Notes: a model not told the origin generated them from the letters alone. 59,920 bases of DNA from an uncultured bacterium (GCA_903928495.1 CAIYQZ010000075.1:1-59920); one strand, 5' to 3'. Counted from the first letter of the stretch, positions 9,168-17,956 are shown. A program made the numbers and translations.

Positions 9168-9181
9168 TTGACTTAAGTCAA
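9168..9181. promoter_or_regulatory. FNR-type box upstream of ccoN
   Basis: TTGACTTAAGTCAA is a perfect 14-bp palindrome of the form TTGAC-N4-GTCAA, two symmetrical changes from the FNR consensus. It overlaps the ccoS stop codon and lies 57 bp before the ccoN start. An identical copy stands before ccoI at 11751-11764. Confidence 0.75.
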
Positions 9182-9315
9182 TCCGCACGAAGAATACGTT
9201 CACCTTCGCGCTCCACGTTATCGAGTTGGCCCGACTGCAGGGCCCACCAGAAAATGACGATGATGCCCAGCACCACGATCACCGACAGCGGGATCAGCAG
9301 GTACAGAATTTCCAC
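9178..9315 (-). CDS. ccoS: cbb3 oxidase maturation protein CcoS
   Basis: 45 aa starting at GTG 9315 (AGGAG eight bases upstream), reading MEILYLLIPLSVIVVLG... with a single helix and a tail RILRAD. This is the short CcoS/FixS protein required for cofactor insertion into cbb3 oxidase. An ATG at 9322 is out of frame. It lies 20 bp after ccoI and its last bases form part of the ccoN FNR box. Confidence 0.92.
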   Translation of the reverse strand: MEILYLLIPLSVIVVLGIIVIFWWALQSGQLDNVEREGERILRAD

Positions 9316-9335
9316 TTGTCATGCTCCTGAAAAAA

Positions 9336-11714
9336 TCAGACCGAATCGGCCACGGCTGTACGGTTCAGCCGCAGCGCATTGCCAATCACCCAAAATGAGC
9401 TGATCGCCATGCCCAGGCCTGCGGCCCAGGGAGGCATGTAGCCCATCAGCGCCAGAGGCACACTGACAGCGTTGTAGGCCGCAGCCCACGCCAGGTTCTG
9501 ATGAACCACCCGCATGGTGGAGCGCGCCTGGATCAATGCACGCGGCACATCCATCAGCCTGCCCCCCTGAATCACGTAGTCTGAGTTGGCCTGCGCCAAC
9601 GGCGCAGCAGTACCCAGTGCAAACGATGTGTCCGAGCGGGCCAGCACTGGACCGTCGTTCAAGCCATCGCCCACCATGGCCACCTTCAGCCCTTGGGCTT
9701 GCAGCTGGGTGATTTCAAGCAGCTTTTGCTCGGGCGTGGCACCGGACACCACATGATCGACCCCCACGAGGCGTGCGATTCGCTGTGCCGCCTCGGGCAA
9801 GTCACCCGACAACAGCCAGGTTTTCACACCGGCAGCCTTCAGTGCTGCCAGCGCCTCAACGGCATCGCTGCGCAGGCATTCATCCAGCTCGAATGTGGCC
9901 AACCACCCGGCAGAATCTGACAGGTAGGCCCTGGGAGACTCTGCCTCTTGGGAATGGGCAGTGGGCACGCCACAGAATGATGCCGACCCCAGACGCACCC
10001 GGCCCCAACCGACCACCTCCGCCTCCAGCCCCTGCCCGGCCACCTCGGTGGACGACACAACAACCTCTCGCGTCAACACCAGACCGCCCCACCCGTCTGT
10101 AACGGCTGATGCCAATGCCTTGGAGGCCGGGTGCAGAGACCCTGACGCCAGCGCACCAGCAACGGACAGCGCGGCATCTCGTGTGAAACCTTCTCGCACC
10201 GCCACAGAGGCGAGCTGCAGTTTGTCGTGGGTCAGGGTTCCGGTTTTGTCGAAAACCACCGTGTGGACCTGCGCCAGTGTTTCAAAGGCCTGCAAACGGC
10301 GCACCAGCACGCCCCGCCGTGCCAGTGTGCCTGCCGATGCCAGCATCGCTGCCGGTGTGGCCAACGACAGTGCACAAGGGCAAGTCACGATCAGAACCGC
10401 CACGGCAACGGCCAGCGCACGCGTGTGGTCTATCTGCCACCAGTAGACGCCTGCCGCGAGAGCTGCAAGCAGCACCAGCGAGAGGAACGGCCCGGCTATG
10501 CGGTCAGCCAGCACTGCGAGGCGCGGTTTTTCGGTGGATGCGCGCTCCATCAAGGAAACGATCTGCGCGAAGCGGGTATCTCTGCCCAGGCGGTCCACGC
10601 GCAACTCGACCGGGCCAGCCAGGTTGTAACTGCCAGCCACCACAGTCTCCCCCACTGCCCTGAGCACGGGATGGGACTCACCGGTGAGCAATGCTTCGTC
10701 GACCGTCGCACCGGTGGCTGTGAGCGTCCCGTCACCCGGAAATGCCTGCCCAGCCTGCACACGCACCACATCGCCCACCACCAGGCGGCGAACCGATACA
10801 GGTTCGAAGCTGCCATCGGGTTTGCGCCGGTCACACACCTCGGGCAAGCGGTTCATCAGGTTGTCGAGTGCGCCTGCTGTGCGGTCACGTGCCTTGAACT
10901 CAAGGTAGCGACCTCCCATCAGGAAGAACACGAACATGGTCAACGAGTCGTACCACACCTCGTGCCCCCATGGTCCGGTGGGGTCGAACGTGGCCAGCGA
11001 ACTGGCCACGAACGTGACCACAATGCCAATGGACACAGGCGTGTCCATGCCCACGCGGCCTTGCTTCAAGTCGCGCCAGGCTCCACCGAAAAACGAGCCA
11101 CTGGCAAACAGCAACACAGGCACGCTGAGCACCCAACTGGCCCAGCGCAGCAGGTGCTCGATGTCGGGCGGAATGTCACCTGGCTCGGTGATGTAAGCCG
11201 GCCACGCATACATCATCACCTGCATCATGCAGATGCCCGCCACAAACAACCGCCACAGCACCTTGCGTGACTCGGCAATGCGCTGGGTGATGCTCAGCGC
11301 CTCGTGCATGGGCAAAAGGCGGTAACCTGTCTGGCCCACGGCCTGGGCCAGGGTGGAGGCGCGGGTGACAGCGGGGTCCCACTGGACGGTCAGCCGGCGG
11401 GTGGCAGCATGCACCTCAGCCTTCGCGACGCCAGGCAAGTTGCACAGCGCGCCCTCAACGGTGTCTGCACAGGCGGCGCAGTACATGCCTTGCACCATCA
11501 GCACCGATTGCGCCATGCGCTTGCCGTCGATGTCAGCGAACTGGGTGAACTCGGTTTGCTCGACAGGGTCGTCCAGCACCGCGAAGTTGTCGGTAACGGT
11601 GAGCGGGCCCTTGGGCCGCTCGGCAAATACATCGTCCAACGCCAAAGCCTCGGGTTGGGCCTCCGCGCCGACCGTGTTGCGCCCTTGCAAGGGCGCGGTG
11701 GTGGCCTGATTCAT
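9336..11714 (-). CDS. ccoI: Copper-translocating P1B-ATPase of cbb3 assembly
   Basis: About 792 aa. In order: a long N-terminal extension, a heavy-metal domain with GMYCAACAD, eight membrane helices, the phosphatase-loop TGES, the CPC metal site in TCPCALSLATP, the phosphorylation motif DKTGTLTHD, and the hinge GDGLNDGPVLA. CcoI/FixI exports copper towards the oxidase assembly machinery. I use ATG at 11714; no clear ribosome site supports it or the GTG at 11738. The start is 37 bp from an FNR-type palindrome shared with the divergent stress gene. Confidence 0.93.
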   Translation of the reverse strand: MNQATTAPLQGRNTVGAEAQPEALALDDVFAERPKGPLTVTDNFAVLDDPVEQTEFTQFADIDGKRMAQSVLMVQGMYCAACADTVEGALCNLPGVAKAEVHAATRRLTVQWDPAVTRASTLAQAVGQTGYRLLPMHEALSITQRIAESRKVLWRLFVAGICMMQVMMYAWPAYITEPGDIPPDIEHLLRWASWVLSVPVLLFASGSFFGGAWRDLKQGRVGMDTPVSIGIVVTFVASSLATFDPTGPWGHEVWYDSLTMFVFFLMGGRYLEFKARDRTAGALDNLMNRLPEVCDRRKPDGSFEPVSVRRLVVGDVVRVQAGQAFPGDGTLTATGATVDEALLTGESHPVLRAVGETVVAGSYNLAGPVELRVDRLGRDTRFAQIVSLMERASTEKPRLAVLADRIAGPFLSLVLLAALAAGVYWWQIDHTRALAVAVAVLIVTCPCALSLATPAAMLASAGTLARRGVLVRRLQAFETLAQVHTVVFDKTGTLTHDKLQLASVAVREGFTRDAALSVAGALASGSLHPASKALASAVTDGWGGLVLTREVVVSSTEVAGQGLEAEVVGWGRVRLGSASFCGVPTAHSQEAESPRAYLSDSAGWLATFELDECLRSDAVEALAALKAAGVKTWLLSGDLPEAAQRIARLVGVDHVVSGATPEQKLLEITQLQAQGLKVAMVGDGLNDGPVLARSDTSFALGTAAPLAQANSDYVIQGGRLMDVPRALIQARSTMRVVHQNLAWAAAYNAVSVPLALMGYMPPWAAGLGMAISSFWVIGNALRLNRTAVADSV

Positions 11715-11750
11715 GGCGGCGGAGGATATTTCACACAACGTCCGCGCCCG

Positions 11751-11764
11751 TTGACTTAAGTCAA
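11751..11764. promoter_or_regulatory. FNR-type box between ccoI and the universal stress gene
   Basis: TTGACTTAAGTCAA, identical to the box before ccoN. It sits between two divergent genes; a -10-like TATAGC follows at 11784-11789 on the plus strand, about 30 bp from its centre, suiting activation of the stress gene. It may serve both directions. Confidence 0.72.
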
Positions 11765-11885
11765 CAGTGGCGGGGCGACTGCGTATAGCCTAGTGCATGT
11801 GGGTATCTTTACTGACAAAGACCCTTGGAAACCGCAGCCACAATCTGGCAGCAGCCCATTTCACACAACCAAAGGAGCACCCTCC

Positions 11886-12329
11886 ATGTACAAGCGCATC
11901 CTCGTGGCCACCGACGGCTCCAAACTGTCCGACAAAGCCGTTGAACACGGCCTCATGCTGGCCGACCTGACCGGTGCAGAGCTCATTGCGGTGAAGGTGG
12001 TGCCCCGCTACCCGCAAACCTACTTTGAAGGTGGCGTGGCACTGGCGGCCGATGAAGTGGCCAAGATTGAAAAACAGTGGAACGACGAAGCACTGGAAGC
12101 CGTGAACGCCGTCAAGTCGGCTGGTCAGTTGCACAACGTCAAGGTCAAGGCCACCACCGTGAAGTCCGACCTGATTGCCGAGGCCCTGATCGCCGCCGCC
12201 AAACGCCACAAGTGCGACCTGATCGTGATGGCCTCGCACGGCCGCCGTGGCTTGAAGCGCCTGCTGCTGGGCAGCGAAACCCAGCAGGTGCTGACGCATT
12301 CGCACATTCCCGTCTTGGTTTTGAGATAA
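11886..12329 (+). CDS. Universal stress protein, UspA family
   Basis: 147 aa from ATG at 11886 with AAAGGAG upstream; the longer frame from 11793 would read through the promoter region. It opens YKRILVATDGSKLSDKAV and ends with the ATP-binding signature ASHGRRGLKRLLLGSETQQV, so it is an ATP-binding type single-domain Usp. Its FNR-type promoter box suggests induction under oxygen limitation, as known for Usp genes in other bacteria. A strong intrinsic terminator follows. Confidence 0.93.
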   Translation: MYKRILVATDGSKLSDKAVEHGLMLADLTGAELIAVKVVPRYPQTYFEGGVALAADEVAKIEKQWNDEALEAVNAVKSAGQLHNVKVKATTVKSDLIAEALIAAAKRHKCDLIVMASHGRRGLKRLLLGSETQQVLTHSHIPVLVLR

Positions 12330-12336
12330 AAAACCT

Positions 12337-12369
12337 GCCTACCGCTTGACTGTCATAGTATTCAAGCTA
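12337..12369 (+). repeat. Interspersed ~35-bp repeat, divergent copy
   Basis: GCCTACCGCTTGAC opening and AGCTA ending align with the repeat family seen at 47814, 55622, 30458 and 19687. This copy lies right after the stress gene and just before its terminator. Confidence 0.5.
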
Positions 12370-12377
12370 CGAAAATA

Positions 12378-12420
12378 AAGCACCTGAAACGCCCCACCGG
12401 GGGGCATCAGGTGCTTTTTT
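12378..12420. terminator. Intrinsic terminator between convergent genes
   Basis: Arms AAAGCACCTGA (12378-12387 plus next base) and TCAGGTGCTTT (12407-12417) flank an inner GCCCC/GGGGC stem and are followed by a T run on the plus strand; the minus strand has TTTATTTT after the hairpin. It likely stops both the stress gene and the malonate operon. Confidence 0.88.
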
Positions 12421-13991
12421 CATGCTTTGAACAGGGCCTTGTGCTGCTCACGAAGCAGGTTTTTTTGCACCTTGCCCATGGTGTTGCGGGGCAATTCAGC
12501 CACCACGAAACACCGCTTGGGAATCTTGAAGTTGGCAAGTGCCGCTTTCAACGCAGCCAGCACGGCATCGGGCTCCACCGATGCCCCCGGCTTGGCCGTG
12601 ACCACCGCCACGCCCACCTCGCCAAAGTCGGGGTGGGGCACGCCCACCACCGCGCTTTCGGCCACTCCGGGCAAGTCGTTGATGAAGCCCTCAATCTCTG
12701 CCGGGTACACGTTGTAGCCGCCGCTGATGATCAGGTCTTTGCTGCGGCCCACAATCGTCACGTAGCCCCGCGCATCGACCTTGCCCACGTCGCCCGTCTT
12801 GAACCAGCCGTCGGCCGTGAATTCTTCGGCGGTTTTTTCAGGCATGCGCCAGTAACCGGCGAACACATTCGGGCCCTTCACCTGGATGTTGCCAATGTCA
12901 TCGCCCTCCACGGGGGTGCCCTTGTCGGTCATCACGCGCAAACCCACACCGGGCAGAGCAAAGCCCACTGTGCCACCCCGACGCTCGGTTTCAGGCTGGC
13001 CCTGGGTGTTGAGGTGCCGGTCATCGGGCAGGCAGGGGTTGGACGTGAGCATGATGGTTTCCGACATGCCATAGCGTTCCAGAATGGTGTGGCCCGTGCG
13101 CTGCTGCCATTCCTGAAAGGTTTCGATCAGCAGCGGAGCCGAACCGCTGATGAAGAGGCGCATGTGGCGGCACGCATCGGCTGTGAGTGCCGGTTCTGCC
13201 AGCATTCGGGTGTAGAGCGTGGGCACGCCCATGAACACCGTGGCCTGCGGCAACCAGCGGATGACGGTTTTGGGGTCAAACTTGTTGAGCCACAGCATCT
13301 TGCTGCCGTTGATGAGTGCGCCGTGCATGGCCACAAACAGACCGTGCACATGGAAGATGGGCAGCGCATGGATGAGCACATCGCCACCCTGCCCTTCGCT
13401 GCGCCAACCCCAATAGCGTTGAAGAACCTGGGCGTTGCTGAGCAGGTTTTGGTGCGTCAGCATGGCCCCCTTGCTGCGCCCGGTGGTGCCGCTGGTGTAC
13501 AGAATGGCCGCCATGTCGTTCGGCGCTTTGGCGGCAGTGGCGTGCTGGTCGCTGTGGTGTTTGGCGCGCTCCAGCAGCGAGCCCGTGCGGTCGTCACCCA
13601 GCGTGAACACATGCTGCGTGCCCGCCTTGAAAGCAATTTTGCTCACCCAACCAAAGTTGGCGGGGGTGCACACCACCACAGCAGGCTCGGCATTGCCCAC
13701 AAAGTATTCAATTTCGGCACTCTGATATGCCGTGTTCAGCGGCAAAAACACATGGCCTGCGCGCAAGGTGGCGAGGTACAGCATCAGGGCCTCGACCGAC
13801 TTCTCTACCTGAACCGCCACGCGGCTGGACGGGGGCAGGTCCAGTGAATCGAGCAAATTGGCCAACATGGCACTGGCATGGTCCAGGTCGCGCCACGAAT
13901 AGCGCAAACCGCTGTCGGTTTCAACGGCGGTCTGGTCAAGATCGGCAGGAAAAGCGGCCCTGAGTGCCGCAAACAGGTTGGCGTTTGTCAT
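12420..13991 (-). CDS. matB: Malonyl-CoA synthetase (acyl-CoA synthetase, MatB type)
   Basis: 523 aa ANL-superfamily ligase: P-loop AILYTSGTTGRSKGAMLTHQ, ERYGMSETIM, the hinge GWFKTGDVGKVD, and the catalytic Lys near the end in PRNTMGKVQKNLLR. Overall sequence and neighbouring malonyl-CoA decarboxylase point to malonate or methylmalonate as substrate, converted with ATP and CoA to the CoA thioester. Its ATG overlaps the stop of the enoyl-CoA hydratase gene by four bases (ATGA), so translation is probably coupled. It is the last gene of the operon. Confidence 0.88.
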   Translation of the reverse strand: MTNANLFAALRAAFPADLDQTAVETDSGLRYSWRDLDHASAMLANLLDSLDLPPSSRVAVQVEKSVEALMLYLATLRAGHVFLPLNTAYQSAEIEYFVGNAEPAVVVCTPANFGWVSKIAFKAGTQHVFTLGDDRTGSLLERAKHHSDQHATAAKAPNDMAAILYTSGTTGRSKGAMLTHQNLLSNAQVLQRYWGWRSEGQGGDVLIHALPIFHVHGLFVAMHGALINGSKMLWLNKFDPKTVIRWLPQATVFMGVPTLYTRMLAEPALTADACRHMRLFISGSAPLLIETFQEWQQRTGHTILERYGMSETIMLTSNPCLPDDRHLNTQGQPETERRGGTVGFALPGVGLRVMTDKGTPVEGDDIGNIQVKGPNVFAGYWRMPEKTAEEFTADGWFKTGDVGKVDARGYVTIVGRSKDLIISGGYNVYPAEIEGFINDLPGVAESAVVGVPHPDFGEVGVAVVTAKPGASVEPDAVLAALKAALANFKIPKRCFVVAELPRNTMGKVQKNLLREQHKALFKA

Positions 13992-14788
13992 GTTTGGTTT
14001 GATTGAAATTCAGGCGGGCGTTTGGCCAGAAAGGCCGCAATGCCTTCGCGGTGTTCCGCGTCGGGGGCATAGGCGTAGGCGCGCTCCAGCAGGGTCGCCA
14101 TGGCCGGGGTGGGGCCAAGCGGGTTCAGAGGCCCCAACGCTCGCAAGGTTTGCTTGTGAACGCGGGCGGTCAACGGGGCAAGGGTGGACACGCGTGCCGC
14201 CAGGGCACGCGCCTCGTCGGCCACAGCGGCATCGGGCACCACGCTGCTCAGAAAGCCGCGCTGCAGCATGAGCCCAGCAGGCAGCACGGCAGCCGCCAGC
14301 AGCATTTCCCGGGCCGACAGGTCGCCCACAGCGGTGGCCACCAGCTGCGCTTCACGCGGGGCCATCGGAAAGCCCAGGCGTGCAATCGGCGCACCAAAGC
14401 GAGCACTCTGCCCTGCCAGCCGCAAGTCGCAACAACTGGCCAACTCAACACCTGCACCCATGCAGTTGCCCTCTATGGCCGCCACCACGGGTATGTCGCA
14501 GTCCAGCATGGCAGACAGCCCGCCCCACACGTCGTTCTCGTGAAAGTCACGCAGGCTGGCTTCGTCAAAACGAAAGTCGGGGTATTCGGCGATGTCACCA
14601 CCGGCACAGAAATGCCCCGCGTCCCCCTGCACCACCACGCAACGCAGGTGCGAGCGGCCGGGCAAATCCAGAAACAGCGCCTTGAGTTCGCGCCACATGC
14701 CCCGAGACATGGCGTTGAATTTGCCCGGATGCGACAGCGTGACCCACGCCACCGCACCCTCCTCGGCACAACGGATGTGGCCTGCCAT
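13988..14788 (-). CDS. Enoyl-CoA hydratase/isomerase family protein
   Basis: 266 aa from ATG at 14788. The crotonase fold is shown by LSHPGKFNAMSRGMW, the oxyanion-hole stretch HFCAGGDIAEY and AIEGNCMGAGVELASCCDLRL followed by RFGAPIARLGFPMAP. The second catalytic Glu of true hydratases is not evident at its usual place in the GAGVE stretch alone, so dehydratase, isomerase or other crotonase chemistry is possible. It sits between the Bug receptor and matB; its job in malonate use is unclear. The ribosome site is weak and the start is 5 bp after the receptor stop. Confidence 0.85.
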   Translation of the reverse strand: MAGHIRCAEEGAVAWVTLSHPGKFNAMSRGMWRELKALFLDLPGRSHLRCVVVQGDAGHFCAGGDIAEYPDFRFDEASLRDFHENDVWGGLSAMLDCDIPVVAAIEGNCMGAGVELASCCDLRLAGQSARFGAPIARLGFPMAPREAQLVATAVGDLSAREMLLAAAVLPAGLMLQRGFLSSVVPDAAVADEARALAARVSTLAPLTARVHKQTLRALGPLNPLGPTPAMATLLERAYAYAPDAEHREGIAAFLAKRPPEFQSNQT

Positions 14789-14793
14789 GCGCT

Positions 14794-15795
14794 TCAGTCC
14801 AGTTTGGCTCCACTGGCCTTGACCACGGTGGCCCATTTGGCCAATTCGGCTTTCACAAAAGCATCGAACTGGGCACCCGTCAGGTTGGGGAATTCAGCGC
14901 CCTGGCTGGCCCACACCGCTTTGGCCTCGTCGGTCTGACATGAGCGGCGGATGTCTTCGATGGCACGGGCCTGCGCGTCCGCTGGTGTGCCCTTGGGGGC
15001 CCAAACGCCGTACCAGGTGCTCACGGTGTAGTCGGGCAGGCCCAGTTCGGCAGAACACGGCACGTCCGGGAAGGCAGCGTTGCGCTTGGCACCCGACACC
15101 ATCAGCGCCTTGATGCGCCCGCCTTTGATGTGGGCGGCAGAAGAACCCAGACCATCGAACATCATGTCCACATTGCCGGCGATCAGGTCCTGCAGTGCCG
15201 GCCCGGCGCCACGGTAGGGAATGTGGGTGATGAAGGTTTTGGTTTGCAGCTTGAAGAGCTCACCGGCCAGGTGGTGCGACGTGCCGCCGCCGGCCGAGCC
15301 GTAGTTCAGTTTGCCGGGGTTCTTGCGGACCTGCTCCATGAAAGCCTTGAAGTCACCGCCCGGCACGTTCTTGGGGTTGACCACCAGCACCTGCGGCACG
15401 CTGGCCACTTGGATGAGGGGCACGAGATCGCGCACCAGGTCGTAGTCGAGCTTGGCATACATGGCCGGTGCAATGGTGTGGTGCACGGCCCCCATGAACA
15501 GGGTGTAGCCATCGGGTGTCGATTTGGCTGCCACACCTGCTCCCAGCGTGCCACCGGCACCACCCTTGTTGTCGATGACCAGCGTTTTGCCGGTCAACTT
15601 TGAAAACTGGGCCGACATGGGGCGTGCAAACGCGTCTGTTCCACCACCGGCCGGGAACGGCACGATCATGGTCACGGGTTTGGTTGGCCAGGTGGACTGG
15701 GCGTGCGCCCAGGGCACCAGCGAGCCGGCAGCACCTGCCAGGGCAGAGCGCAACACGGTGCGCCGGGAAGCAGACTGAGGGAATTGGGGTTTCAT
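14794..15795 (-). CDS. Bug-family (TctC-like) periplasmic substrate-binding protein
   Basis: 333 aa from ATG at 15795, with GGAG upstream; the open frame to 16197 is an artefact. The export signal SRRTVLRSALAGAAGSL has twin arginines, so Tat export is possible, with cleavage near AHAQ. Family motifs are WPTKPVTMIVPFPAGGGTDA, NKGGAGGTLGA, and NYGSAGGGTSHHLAGELF. Bug proteins bind small carboxylates for tripartite tricarboxylate transporters or signalling. In this operon the likely ligand is malonate or a relative. No TctA/TctB membrane genes are nearby. Confidence 0.92.
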   Translation of the reverse strand: MKPQFPQSASRRTVLRSALAGAAGSLVPWAHAQSTWPTKPVTMIVPFPAGGGTDAFARPMSAQFSKLTGKTLVIDNKGGAGGTLGAGVAAKSTPDGYTLFMGAVHHTIAPAMYAKLDYDLVRDLVPLIQVASVPQVLVVNPKNVPGGDFKAFMEQVRKNPGKLNYGSAGGGTSHHLAGELFKLQTKTFITHIPYRGAGPALQDLIAGNVDMMFDGLGSSAAHIKGGRIKALMVSGAKRNAAFPDVPCSAELGLPDYTVSTWYGVWAPKGTPADAQARAIEDIRRSCQTDEAKAVWASQGAEFPNLTGAQFDAFVKAELAKWATVVKASGAKLD

Positions 15796-15836
15796 GTTTG
15801 TCTCCGGTTGTTGTGGTGAGTAAAACGGTGCCCGAC

Positions 15837-17240
15837 TCAGTTCATCAGGCTCTTCACGGCCCGGGATGCGGCTATGCGTCCCTTGACCAGTTGCGCCCTG
15901 TTGTCGTCGAGCTTGTCCAGATCGTATAGGTAGTTGACCATCAGGCCCAGCGATTGCCGAATCCCCCGGGCCGACGGGTCTGCAGCCCAGTTGATGCGCT
16001 CCACGCGCGCCCCATTGCCCAAATGGAAGCGGGCCACAGGGTCCAGGGGTTCGTTCTGGCCCATCTCGCGGGTCAGGTAGCGGGCGGCCCACGCCAGCAA
16101 GTCTTGCTTCACGGCCTCTGGCACCTGGCCATTCGGAGCCTTGGTCACCGCCTCGGCTGCAGCCATAAGGTCGGACGGGGCTTCGCGACTCAACCAACCG
16201 CGCAGCCCCGGAATGGGCGAAAGCGTGGCAAAGGTTTTCAGGCGTGGAAACTCCGCTCTCAGCAACTCCACCACCCGTTTGATCAGCGAATCGCCAAAAC
16301 TCACCCCCCGCAGACCCGTTTGCGTGTTGCTGATGGAATAAAAAATGGCGGTGGTGGCGCGGTTGATGTCTGCAACGTCGGCAGACTCATCCAGCAGCGG
16401 GGTGATGCTATCGGCCATGTGGTCCATCAACGCCACCTCGACAAAAATCAGCGGCTCGTCGGGCAGGCGCGGGTGAAAAAAGGCGTAACAGCGGCGGTCG
16501 CTGTCCAGCCGGTTCTTCAGATCGGTCCAGCTTCGGATGTCGTGCACCGCCTCGTAGCGGATCAGTTTTTCGAGCAGCGATGCGGGCGAGTCCCAGTTGA
16601 TGGGGCGCAGATCCAAAAAGCCCACATCGAACCACGTGGAAAACATGTATTCCATTTCCACGTCGAGCGCACGCAGGCGCCGGTCGGCCTTCAGGTGGGG
16701 CAGCAACTCGGCGCGCAGGGCCACCAGAAACGGAATGCCATTGGGAAACGCACTGAAGCGCTGCAGCAAGCGCCGGCGGGGCGACACGGTGGCGCGCCGG
16801 AAAAGCACCTCCGCAACGGGCTCATCGGACGTGCCCACGGCAGCGGCGTATTCGGCCTGCGCGCGCCTGACCACGTCGGGGTCGGACATGAACTGTTCGC
16901 TCATCAGCAGCCAGGCATCGAAGCGCTGCGCAGCCGACGCCTTGGCGTACCAGCCGGCCAGGGCCAGGGCCCTGCGGCCGCCTTCAACCTCGCTCACCTG
17001 CGGGTCGATCACCGCCTTCAGCTCCTTCAGGGTTCGCCTGAGCATGCGGGGAGACAAGGCCTCGTTGGGCTGCTTCAACTGGGCCGCCAGCCGGTCGCGA
17101 ATGCTGCGTCGCTCAGCCTGTGGGGTAACCTCTGAAGTTGAAGCAGACAAATCAATACCAACAAGAGGTGGTCGGCCTTTTGGTTCATTGTCCCGCTTCA
17201 GAATGGCCACGCTGCGCGACAACCAGTTGGACGCCTTCAT
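15837..17240 (-). CDS. matA: Malonyl-CoA decarboxylase
   Basis: 467 aa. The signature FATLSPIPGLRGWL, the HDIRSWTDLKNRL stretch and HPRLPDEPLIFVEVAL are those of malonyl-CoA decarboxylase (MatA/MLYCD), which releases acetyl-CoA and CO2. C-terminal LGNGARVERINWAADPS followed by LMVNYLYDL completes the family pattern. Its ATG overlaps the GntR stop by ATGA. Together with matB it turns malonate into acetyl-CoA. Confidence 0.95.
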   Translation of the reverse strand: MKASNWLSRSVAILKRDNEPKGRPPLVGIDLSASTSEVTPQAERRSIRDRLAAQLKQPNEALSPRMLRRTLKELKAVIDPQVSEVEGGRRALALAGWYAKASAAQRFDAWLLMSEQFMSDPDVVRRAQAEYAAAVGTSDEPVAEVLFRRATVSPRRRLLQRFSAFPNGIPFLVALRAELLPHLKADRRLRALDVEMEYMFSTWFDVGFLDLRPINWDSPASLLEKLIRYEAVHDIRSWTDLKNRLDSDRRCYAFFHPRLPDEPLIFVEVALMDHMADSITPLLDESADVADINRATTAIFYSISNTQTGLRGVSFGDSLIKRVVELLRAEFPRLKTFATLSPIPGLRGWLSREAPSDLMAAAEAVTKAPNGQVPEAVKQDLLAWAARYLTREMGQNEPLDPVARFHLGNGARVERINWAADPSARGIRQSLGLMVNYLYDLDKLDDNRAQLVKGRIAASRAVKSLMN

Positions 17241-17938
17241 GTGCTCAGCCTTGTGGTTTGGTTGCGGGCCAGTTCGCGCAACGCAGCACGCTGGCGGGTG
17301 ATGTGGGTGCGCATGGCCGCTTCAGCGCCCAGCGCGTCGCGGGCCTTCAGGGCAGCAAACACCGCCAGATGCTCAGACAGGCTCTGGTCCAGCCGCCCGG
17401 GCGCGTGCAGCTGCTGCAAACGGGCCAGCTTGACCATCTTGCGAAGGTCACCTATCACCTGGGCCAGCCAGCGGTTGTCGGCCAGGGTGATGATGGCCTC
17501 GTGAATGGCGAAGTTGGCTGCGTAGTAGTCGTTGATGCGGCGGGCCTGCGCATGATCCGTCAAGCGCGTGTGCAGCACCTCCAGCGCGGCAAGATCTGCA
17601 TCGGTGGCGCGCAAGGCGGCCTGGTGGGCGCACTGCCCTTCCAGCAGCGCAATGACAGGGAACATGTCGTCCAGGTCTTGCTCGGTCACCTGGTTCACAA
17701 AGCAACCGCGCCGGGGCTCGTGGCGCACCAGACCCTCGGCCGCAAGAACCTTCAAGGCCTCGCGCAGCGGTGTGCGGGAAATGCCCAGGCCCTCGGCCAA
17801 AGCCACCTCGTCCAGAAACGCCCCAGGCACCAGTTCGCCTGAAAAAATGCGCTCGCGCAGCGTGTGGGCCACGTCATCGTGCAGCGGTGTGGGAATGGGG
17901 CGCATGGCAGCAGCGTGTAATTTTTTGTAATTAGCCAT
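17237..17938 (-). CDS. GntR-family (FadR/FCD type) regulator of the malonate operon
   Basis: 233 aa: winged helix-turn-helix (about 22-85; LREALKVLAAEGLVRHEPRRG) and an all-helical FCD ligand domain (about 90-220) with AIHEAIITLADN and LSEHLAVFAALKARD, holding the metal-binding Asp/His residues of this class. It is the first gene of the operon it probably controls, translationally coupled to the decarboxylase, like MatR in rhizobia. A 32-bp dyad covers its start codon, so autorepression is likely; a malonate-type ligand is inferred. Confidence 0.88.
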   Translation of the reverse strand: MANYKKLHAAAMRPIPTPLHDDVAHTLRERIFSGELVPGAFLDEVALAEGLGISRTPLREALKVLAAEGLVRHEPRRGCFVNQVTEQDLDDMFPVIALLEGQCAHQAALRATDADLAALEVLHTRLTDHAQARRINDYYAANFAIHEAIITLADNRWLAQVIGDLRKMVKLARLQQLHAPGRLDQSLSEHLAVFAALKARDALGAEAAMRTHITRQRAALRELARNQTTRLST

Positions 17939-17956
17939 AATTATGTGTAATCACAA
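17925..17956. promoter_or_regulatory. Extended 32-bp dyad over the GntR start codon
   Basis: Outer arms TTGTAATTA (17925-17933) and TAATCACAA (17948-17956) match inversely at eight of nine bases. A perfect inner palindrome CATAATTATG (17936-17945) has exactly the same centre, 17940.5. The ATG start codon lies inside. Such nested symmetry is strong evidence for a dimeric regulator site, most simply that of the GntR protein itself. Confidence 0.68.

Noticed and set aside
12411-13847. 478-codon plus-strand frame opposite matB
   Set aside because: Antisense shadow; it also starts within a strong terminator.
15796-16197. N-terminal extension of the Bug receptor frame
   Set aside because: Overlaps malonyl-CoA decarboxylase in another frame; a signal peptide and ribosome site fix the start at 15795.
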